A stretch of 5,094 bases of DNA from Prevotellaceae bacterium (lineage in GTDB: Bacteria; Bacteroidota; Bacteroidia; Bacteroidales; UBA932). The position numbers were made by a program, and so were the translations under genes. The notes beneath the pieces were generated by a model. That model was not told the DNA's origin, did not search any database, and was given only the letters and a program-made list of their open reading frames with translations. Location: the NCBI GenBank assembly GCA_031285695.1, contig JAITVR010000074.1:1-5094 (forward strand), in the 5' to 3' direction. Of this stretch, positions 1-5,094 are shown piece by piece. The stretch's first letter is position 1, and every line of letters starts with the position of its first letter.

Positions 1-362
1 TTATTGCGCAAAAACAGCTGCGCGTGCACCCTACCTTCTGCGCAGGGCGACTTCACATTTTCGTTTGCCACCAAGCGAATTTTCTTCGTTTCGCCCGATT
101 TTACATCAAGTAAAAAAGACAGCTCGTCCAGCTTTCCGTCGCTGTCAAAATCATCGAGCTGCGAGCACAAAAGCGTTTTGCCATCGTACACCGAAAGCTG
201 CGTGATTTTCACTTTAAGCTTCGCTTGAATTTTGTCCATGCCAATAGCCACCGGCTCCTGCGTGCGGTCGAGCTTAAGCGGATTTTTTACCTCTACGGTC
301 ATTTCGGCCGCGCTTAGCGAAAGCGAAAAGAGGGCTGCGCTGATGAGAAGAATGTTTTTCAT
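1..362 (-). CDS. Exported DUF4861-like protein, 3' end outside window
   Basis: The frame reads from ATG at 362-360 to the left edge with no stop: 120 complete codons and two bases of the next. The start is secure, because an in-frame TAA lies three codons upstream (371-369) and the ATG gives a good signal peptide: MKN, a hydrophobic stretch, then a likely cleavage after LSLSAA near residue 19. The mature part opens with a short beta-strand segment, MTVEVKNPLKLDRTQEPVAI, then GMDKI, a QLSVYDG strand, and QLDDFDSDGKLDELSF at residues 68-83. This order (NP..RxxEPV, then Q.DD.D.DG..DEL.F) is how I remember the N-terminus of DUF4861 proteins, which often sit in Bacteroidota polysaccharide-degradation loci and whose activity I do not know. 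It starts 29 bases after the propeller gene, so it is probably cotranscribed. No Shine-Dalgarno sequence is visible. The family call rests on motif memory; the coding call is strong. Confidence 0.8.
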   Translation of the reverse strand, partial: MKNILLISAALFSLSLSAAEMTVEVKNPLKLDRTQEPVAIGMDKIQAKLKVKITQLSVYDGKTLLCSQLDDFDSDGKLDELSFLLDVKSGETKKIRLVANENVKSPCAEGRVHAQLFLRN

Positions 363-391
363 GTTATGTTACGTGTTAAAATTTACGCTTA

Positions 392-2821
392 CTACTTTTT
401 TAAAAGAGCACTTGACTTTCCCTCTAACAGGTAGTTTTTTTGGAAGGTAAACAATCTATCAGAGTTAATGCTTTTGAGTTCATCGGGCGGGGCAGGAGTG
501 CTTGGTTGAGTTCCGCCACCGTGCGATACGGGTGTTTCGTGGGTAGCATCGGCGCGAACTATAAACTGTACGATTCCACCAGCGTAGAGCATGCGGTCAA
601 CAATAGCGTGGCTATCGAGAGGGATATTGCCTGCGAGGCTTTTACCGCGACCACCAATATTTAATAGGGCTCTATCAGCACGCAGACAGCGTGCGCCCAA
701 GGAGGTGGCAAGGAATACGTTACCACTTTCGTCAGCAAAAAGGGCGTTGCGGAGAGGTTTTTCTAAAAAGACAGTGTTGAGGTTACACGGGGTAAAGGCG
801 TTGCCCTGTATGGCATAGAGGTTACTAGGTGAGGTGGCGTACACCATACTGTCGTAGCCAGCTAACGAGATAATTTTATTGTTTTTGAGTTGCCCACTCT
901 TTTTGGTAAAGACCGTCCATGTGGTACCGTCAAAGCGGAAGAGTCCATCGCCATCGGTGCCTACCCACAGCGCGTTGTTAGCGTCCACGTATAGGGCAGT
1001 GAGGTCATTGGAGGTGAGGCCAGAGTTCTTTTTATTGAAGTAGGTCATAGTTGTTCCGTCATACTTGGCCAATATTTTTCCGGTAGCTATCCATAGATTG
1101 TTGTTCTTGTCGGCGGTTAGGGCAATGATTTCATTGCCTGCCAGTTTGCTATCAAGGGGTACAGATACAGCGCCGGATTTTTCGTATTTGTACAATCCGT
1201 TGAGCCTTGTACCAAGGTATATGGCTCCTTTTGCATCAGCGGCCATGCAGCTGAAAAAGTCTGACCACGAGTAGAAGGTTTTAGGCTTAGTTTCTATTAC
1301 AATTTTTTCGCTTTGCCTTTCCTCTCCACTAGCGGAAATAAAGGTAAGCATGGCATTTTCGGCTGTTGCCGAAAGCGCTATACCTCCCTGTGCACCGTTG
1401 CTGCAAGCAGCTATCCATGTTTTCTGCTGATAGCTACGTCTGGGGGTAAGTGTCTCGTAGGTGACATGCCAGTCGGCTTTATACTCAGGTGCTAACTCGG
1501 GCATTTTAAGTACACCCAAAGCGTTGGAGGCCGTGATGTAAAAGGTTCCTTTTCCGTCATCGGCAATACAGGTAACTTCACCTACGAGGGGGCTGTTTTC
1601 TTGCGAAATTACGGTAAGCACGCTATCCTTAAAATCGTACCTGCGCAGGTTGCTGTCGCCAAAAGGTCGGTGTGGGTCGTCCTGCTCTGCGTTCATGACC
1701 TTGTTGGCGGCGTCTATACCACCAGTCAGCAGGGCACCAAGCGCTTTTGTCTGCGTAGCGCTGCTGGGAGTGCGTGTTACCTTTACCTGCGGTACAAACC
1801 ACAGCACGTTGTTGGCATCAATGTAGAAGCGGCGGACATGCCAGTTGGTAAGCAACTCGGTGGAGCCGTCGGTATTCACTTTTTCGATACCATTGGTGGT
1901 AGCCACATATACATCACCTGCTGCTGAGGCGGCAAGGTTATAGGGTGGCTTAGCTATCATTTGCTTTAGTTCTCCCTGCGAGAGCCTCCACACGCCACCA
2001 CGCCCTTGAAAACCAGCCACCATCCAAATATCTCCATTCTTATCAGTTACCGGATGATTCAAAATGTACTCTTCGGGAAAAGGTGCTTTGGTGCGCATGT
2101 CCTCGGCGGTAACAGCGGTAAAGCCCAAAAACGATGGTCCTTCCTCTTGCTTCGGCGTAGCCTGCTTCAGGGCCTCAATGGTAACAGTGGGTAAGGTAGT
2201 ATATTCCCATTGCTTGCTTGCGTTGAGTTTAGCAATTGCAGGCAGGTTATCTTGTATGCCGGTAAGCACTAAGCAGCCCTCTTTATCCTGTGTAGCACCC
2301 AAAATGAAAGAGAAGCTGAGGGGTTCTACCTCGCCGGTGCCCCTTTTTAGCCTTGGGTCTATTGAAAAACCAAACCACTGCGCATCGTTTATGCTTCTGT
2401 AGGCGAGATAGTTTAGGCCTACATAAAAAATATCAGAAGGTGTTACTACTAACGTTAACGCCTGTTTTGGGTCAAACCCTAGGCCGGCAAGACTAGAGGT
2501 CGCACTCACGGCAACATCCATAGAGAGTCCCGCTTTAGAGTCTAACTTCAAAGTAGCGTTAACATTGACATTTATATCGTCCACACCGCGCGCCCGACCT
2601 TTAAACATAATGGGCTGCCCGTTTTGCAGCAGTAGCCACACAGCACCGCTACCAGTGGAAATTACGCTTTTTGGCGAAGCAGGCAGTTTCCCCCGCAGGA
2701 GCATGTTGTCAATGTAAGTGTACTTTTTGGCATACACAGCCGTCCAGTCCTGAGCGTTAAGCACCAAGGGCATCATCATCGTAACGACCACCAACAGCCC
2801 AAAGAGAAGAAGTTTTTTCAT
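392..2821 (-). CDS. Exported stand-alone beta-propeller protein (two-component-regulator-propeller repeats)
   Basis: Complete 809-residue protein. ATG at 2821-2819 is fixed by an in-frame TAA two codons upstream. Residues 1-24 form a signal peptide (MKK, hydrophobic core, cleavage after LNAQ). Most of the rest is propeller-like. Blades have an xxDxxNxLW(V/I)GT..GL.R(Y/F)D pattern, clearest as ADKNNNLWIATG (570-581) and VDANNALWVGTDGDGLFRFD (612-631). Further copies are near 259-279, 299-314, 331-343, 417-438, 525-545, 651-671 and 692-712. Length and spacing would fit two seven-bladed propellers, like the periplasmic sensor of Bacteroidota hybrid two-component systems. Unlike those, there is no Y_Y_Y domain, transmembrane helix, histidine kinase or regulator after the propellers. 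The protein ends in a Gly/Pro/Thr-rich linker (about 761-779) and a short basic tail (ends LLKK). It lies between GH95 and the DUF4861-like gene, which suggests binding or sensing of glycan or a scaffold role. That role is inference; no catalytic motif was recognised. Confidence 0.9.
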   Translation of the reverse strand: MKKLLLFGLLVVVTMMMPLVLNAQDWTAVYAKKYTYIDNMLLRGKLPASPKSVISTGSGAVWLLLQNGQPIMFKGRARGVDDINVNVNATLKLDSKAGLSMDVAVSATSSLAGLGFDPKQALTLVVTPSDIFYVGLNYLAYRSINDAQWFGFSIDPRLKRGTGEVEPLSFSFILGATQDKEGCLVLTGIQDNLPAIAKLNASKQWEYTTLPTVTIEALKQATPKQEEGPSFLGFTAVTAEDMRTKAPFPEEYILNHPVTDKNGDIWMVAGFQGRGGVWRLSQGELKQMIAKPPYNLAASAAGDVYVATTNGIEKVNTDGSTELLTNWHVRRFYIDANNVLWFVPQVKVTRTPSSATQTKALGALLTGGIDAANKVMNAEQDDPHRPFGDSNLRRYDFKDSVLTVISQENSPLVGEVTCIADDGKGTFYITASNALGVLKMPELAPEYKADWHVTYETLTPRRSYQQKTWIAACSNGAQGGIALSATAENAMLTFISASGEERQSEKIVIETKPKTFYSWSDFFSCMAADAKGAIYLGTRLNGLYKYEKSGAVSVPLDSKLAGNEIIALTADKNNNLWIATGKILAKYDGTTMTYFNKKNSGLTSNDLTALYVDANNALWVGTDGDGLFRFDGTTWTVFTKKSGQLKNNKIISLAGYDSMVYATSPSNLYAIQGNAFTPCNLNTVFLEKPLRNALFADESGNVFLATSLGARCLRADRALLNIGGRGKSLAGNIPLDSHAIVDRMLYAGGIVQFIVRADATHETPVSHGGGTQPSTPAPPDELKSINSDRLFTFQKNYLLEGKSSALLKK
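686..1249 (-). repeat. Protein-level tandem propeller blades, about 42-residue period
   Basis: This part of the propeller gene encodes residues 525-712 and holds the most regular blades. The aspartate of the xxD.. turn falls at residues 529, 571, 613, 657 and 697, giving spacings of 42, 42, 44 and 40. The second and third copies keep the full D..N.LW(I/V).T consensus. The fourth (YDSMVYATSPSNLYAI) and fifth (ADESGNVFLATSLGA) have lost the Trp. This fits Reg_prop-type blades, each a four-stranded sheet. The DNA of the copies has diverged, so this is an old protein repeat and not a recent tandem duplication. Confidence 0.75.
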
Positions 2822-2856
2822 TTTTTAAAATGTTGATTTATTTAATTGTTGAATAA

Positions 2857-2928
2857 AGAAGATTTAGAAAGTCTAAGAAATTTAAGAATAAAAATCCTTC
2901 TTAGTCTTCTTAAACTTCCTAACCTTCT
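2857..2928. repeat. Inverted repeat built from 9-base units
   Basis: The right arm (2898-2928) reads as ttcttagtc, ttcttaaac, ttcctaacc and the partial unit ttct. The left arm, read on the minus strand from 2888 down, gives ttcttaaat, ttcttagac, tttctaaat and a partial cttct. The consensus is close to TTCTTAAAC. The arms face each other across the 9-base centre taaaaatcc (2889-2897). Aligning the arms gives 25 Watson-Crick pairs out of 31, with one unpaired base at 2863. This could be a dispersed intergenic repeat of the genome or a local structure grown by slippage; one window cannot tell which. Confidence 0.8.
2857..2928 (-). terminator. Intercistronic RNA hairpin after GH95 (terminator, attenuator or 3' stabiliser)
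   Basis: In the minus-strand transcript the palindrome starts 6 bases after the GH95 stop codon and can fold into a stem of 25 Watson-Crick and 4 G-U pairs with two adjacent mismatches (2881/2905 and 2882/2904), a one-base bulge and a 9-base loop. The 3' arm and the bases after it are pyrimidine-rich (tcttctttattc), without a clean U run. A classic strong terminator is therefore not shown. The next gene starts 35 bases later, and I see no TAnnTTTG-type Bacteroidota promoter between. Partial readthrough into the propeller gene, or protection of the GH95 message from 3' decay, is the more likely role. The structure is seen; the function is inferred. Confidence 0.5.
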
Positions 2929-2934
2929 GTCATT

Positions 2935-5094
2935 TTATTGTTCACTAATAAACGTATAAGTTTTCCCTGCTTCCGTCCACACATCGTACTCTACAGTTGG
3001 CTGGAGTGAAGGTTTGCGAAGCTGCGCTTTGGGCGAAGCCAAGAATGTTTTTACAGGTTGTGCCGTGAAAAATGGGTTGCTATTTTCCTCTTTTGCTTTC
3101 ACTAATTTTGCAAAATTGCCATGTGTGCGCAGGCGCAAATTTCCACCCAAGGTTGACTTTACCGTAAGCGTTTTTACCTTTCCGTTTTCCCACGCCATGT
3201 TTACAATTTCAAAGCCGCCGCGCGCACGCAGGCCAGCTACGCTGCCGCTTTGCCACACATCGGGTAGCGCAGGCAGCAGGTGAATTGCACCGTCGTGGCT
3301 TTGCATCAGCATTTCGGCAATGCCGGCGGTGCAGCCAAAGTTGCCGTCAATTTGAAAGGGTGGGTGCGCATCAAAAAGGTTGGGATAGGTGCCGCCGCTT
3401 TCTTTTTTAGTTGAAATGGGGCGCACGGGCGAGAGTTGGTCGGCAATGAGCTTGGCGGCGTGGTTGCCGTCCAAAAAGCGCGCCCACAGGCACACCTTCC
3501 AGCCCATGCTCCAGCCGGTGGAAACATCGCCGCGGTAGAGGAGCGACTGCTTTGCCGCCTCAAATAATTCGGGCGTGCGGTAGGGCGAAATTTGCGCGCC
3601 GGGGAACAGCCCCCACAGGTGCGACACGTGCCGGTGCTCGTCCTTCGGGTCGTCCCAATCGTGCATCCACTCCTGCAGCTGGCTGTGCTGACCAATTTGC
3701 ATGGGCGGTAGCTGCTCGCGCATGGCTTGCAATTCTTTTACAAAATTTTCGTCAACACCCAAAGTTTTTGCCGCTAAAATGGTATTGGAAAAAAGGTCAA
3801 AAACCAGCTGGTTATCCATGGTGCAGCCGGCAAAAACTTCGGACTTGAAGGGCTGATTTTTCGGTGTATTTTCGGGCGAGTTGGAGGGCGCAACCACCAT
3901 CCAACCATGCTCGGGTTCTTTTACCAAAAAGTCCATGAAAAATTCCGCCGCGCCCTTCATGGCGGGGTAAACTTCTGCCAAAAATTTCTTATCGCCGGTG
4001 TATAAATATCGCTCCCAAAGGTGCTGTGAAACCCACGCGCCGCCGGTTTGCCAAATGCCCGAAGCCGCGCGGTCAACTGCGCCGGTAATGCGCCAAATAT
4101 CGGTGTTGTGCTGTAGGTTCCAGCCGCGCGCGCCGTACATTTCGGTGGCGGTTTGCTTACCCGTTTCCGACAGCTCCTTTACCATTTGTATAAAGGGTTC
4201 GTGCAGCTCGCTCAAGTTGGCAACTTCCGCAGGCCAGTAGTTCATTTCGGCGTTGATGTTGGTGGTATATTTGCTGTCCCACGAGGGTTTTACCTGGTAG
4301 TTCCAAATGCCCTGTAGGTTCAGCGGCTGCCCACCCGGCTGCGAGCCGCTGATGAGCAGGTAGCGCCCAAACTGAAAGTACATGGCAACCAACTGCGGGT
4401 CGCTTGTGGTGCCATATTCGTCAATGCGAATGTTGGTAGGCTTGGCCGCTTGCGCGGTTTTTCCCAAGTCAATTTTTACACGGTCGTAGTACTTTTTATA
4501 CGCCTGCGTATGTTCTTTTTGCAGGGCCGTAAAAGTTTTTTTCTCTGCATTTTGCAAAAAGTTTTCTGCGCGCTGCTGCGCGTTTCCGCTAAGGTCTTTG
4601 TAGCTCACAAAGTTGGTTGCCGTAGAAATAAAAATGGTAACCGCCGTGGCGTTTTTCACGTTTACCACCGCATCGCTTGCGGTGGAAGTACCGCCCTCGG
4701 CCACCACTTTTGCTACGGTGTAAAACTTTACCGCACCTTTTATCCCCTCGTGGTCGCCGCCCATGCCCTCAAGCACAAGCGCATTGTTGCCCTGCGTTTT
4801 TACGGTAGAGGTTAGCGGACAGCTGAGCTGCATGGCGAAACTCAATTGCTCGGGCTTCGAAGCCGTGAGGCGCACCGCCACTACCTGTGCCGGCAGCGAA
4901 GTTATTACCTCGCGCTTAAATTCCACATCGCCCACCTTGTACTTGACCGAGGCAACGGCATTTTCCAAATCCAAATCGCGGTAGTAGCTGGAAAAGTTTT
5001 CGTGCCCCTCAAAGGTAAGCCACAGGCTGCCTACAGGCTGGTAGGGCATGCCGCTGTTGAGCCCTGCGCCACGCGCCTGAATGTTGCTATCGCA
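2935..5094 (-). CDS. GH95 alpha-L-fucosidase / alpha-L-galactosidase, 5' end outside window
   Basis: 719 codons plus TAA (2937-2935) are visible. The frame stays open to the right edge, and the residues before the first visible Met (5049) read ...[21 protein letters not shown], a normal internal GH95 segment, so that Met is not the start. About the first 80-100 residues, including any signal peptide, are missing. Counting from the edge, residues 1 to about 210 are the N-terminal beta-sandwich, about 225-605 the (alpha/alpha)6 catalytic barrel, and the rest the C-terminal beta domain. Family motifs present: [82 protein letters not shown]. By analogy with Bifidobacterium AfcA, the general acid is Glu408 (codon 3873-3871), and Asn279, Asn281 and Asp583 activate the water. 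All are intact, so an active inverting exo-enzyme (EC 3.2.1.63 type) is expected in the periplasm or at the surface. The residue matching AfcA His419 is Thr277, which could shift specificity towards L-galactose. It is the first visible gene of the operon. Confidence 0.95.
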   Translation of the reverse strand, partial: CDSNIQARGAGLNSGMPYQPVGSLWLTFEGHENFSSYYRDLDLENAVASVKYKVGDVEFKREVITSLPAQVVAVRLTASKPEQLSFAMQLSCPLTSTVKTQGNNALVLEGMGGDHEGIKGAVKFYTVAKVVAEGGTSTASDAVVNVKNATAVTIFISTATNFVSYKDLSGNAQQRAENFLQNAEKKTFTALQKEHTQAYKKYYDRVKIDLGKTAQAAKPTNIRIDEYGTTSDPQLVAMYFQFGRYLLISGSQPGGQPLNLQGIWNYQVKPSWDSKYTTNINAEMNYWPAEVANLSELHEPFIQMVKELSETGKQTATEMYGARGWNLQHNTDIWRITGAVDRAASGIWQTGGAWVSQHLWERYLYTGDKKFLAEVYPAMKGAAEFFMDFLVKEPEHGWMVVAPSNSPENTPKNQPFKSEVFAGCTMDNQLVFDLFSNTILAAKTLGVDENFVKELQAMREQLPPMQIGQHSQLQEWMHDWDDPKDEHRHVSHLWGLFPGAQISPYRTPELFEAAKQSLLYRGDVSTGWSMGWKVCLWARFLDGNHAAKLIADQLSPVRPISTKKESGGTYPNLFDAHPPFQIDGNFGCTAGIAEMLMQSHDGAIHLLPALPDVWQSGSVAGLRARGGFEIVNMAWENGKVKTLTVKSTLGGNLRLRTHGNFAKLVKAKEENSNPFFTAQPVKTFLASPKAQLRKPSLQPTVEYDVWTEAGKTYTFISEQ

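Noticed and set aside
1..3. A possible TAA stop on the minus strand at the left edge
   Set aside because: It is out of frame with the gene starting at 362, which reads AAT at 5-3 and then runs off the window, so the gene is cut by the edge and not finished here.
363..391. A terminator or promoter between the propeller and DUF4861-like genes
   Set aside because: The 29-base gap has only weak, short self-complementarity and no promoter-like boxes, so it is best read as an operon spacer.
4..450. Plus-strand open frames of 74 and 72 codons over the left end
   Set aside because: They are antisense to the DUF4861-like gene, which has a signal peptide and a recognisable motif order in the minus frame.
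1601..2402. Plus-strand open frames of 108 and 112 codons opposite the propeller gene
   Set aside because: Both are antisense to a complete gene with a signal peptide and regular blades, and neither product shows family features.
2822..2856. A promoter for the propeller gene in the leader
   Set aside because: Neither a TTTG box nor a TAnnTTTG box is visible on the minus strand in this stretch or elsewhere in the gap; A/T richness alone is not evidence.
3306..3695. 129-codon open frame on the minus strand inside GH95
   Set aside because: It overlaps the catalytic barrel, whose motifs are intact in the GH95 frame, and its product is a low-complexity Arg/Thr/Ala/Pro-rich sequence typical of a G+C-rich out-of-frame reading.
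4450..4815. 121-codon open frame on the plus strand opposite GH95
   Set aside because: It lies fully antisense to a well-conserved enzyme, has no recognisable domain or credible start signal, and is explained by the codon bias of the real gene.
5047..5049. ATG at 5049 as the start of GH95
   Set aside because: The frame is open to 5094, the residues before it fit a GH95 internal segment, and starting here would give no signal peptide and a truncated N-terminal domain.

Overview
The window looks like part of a carbohydrate-degradation operon from a member of the Bacteroidota. Supporting signs are the exported proteins with signal peptides ending in a short NAQ or SAA site, the lack of Shine-Dalgarno sequences, A/T-rich leaders before the start codons, and the gene families present. 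No rRNA, tRNA, CRISPR array, transposase or other mobile element is visible. The species cannot be named from this sequence.

All three genes are on the minus strand, so transcription runs from the right edge to the left. From 5094 down to 2935 is a glycoside hydrolase family 95 enzyme, an alpha-L-fucosidase or alpha-L-galactosidase type. Its 5' end lies outside the window. From 2934 to 2822 is an A/T-rich gap of 113 bases, mostly filled by a long imperfect palindrome (2857-2928) built from 9-base units. From 2821 to 392 is a complete 809-residue exported beta-propeller protein with repeats of the two-component-regulator-propeller type but no signalling module. After a 29-base gap, 362 to 1 holds the first 120 residues of an exported protein resembling the DUF4861 family. 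Its 3' end lies beyond the left edge.

The same orientation, short gaps and absence of a recognisable internal promoter suggest one transcription unit. GH95 would remove terminal alpha-L-fucose or L-galactose from a plant, algal or host glycan outside the cytoplasm. The propeller and DUF4861-like proteins would act in the same compartment in unknown roles. The palindrome starts 6 bases after the GH95 stop codon and probably acts in the RNA as a partial terminator or 3' stabiliser that changes the ratio of GH95 to downstream products.

The best leads are the nonamer-built palindrome, whose mismatches favour folding of the minus-strand RNA; a threonine in the GH95 active site where fucosidases usually have histidine; and the stand-alone double-propeller-sized protein in a sugar-degradation operon. 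None of these alone shows a new system.
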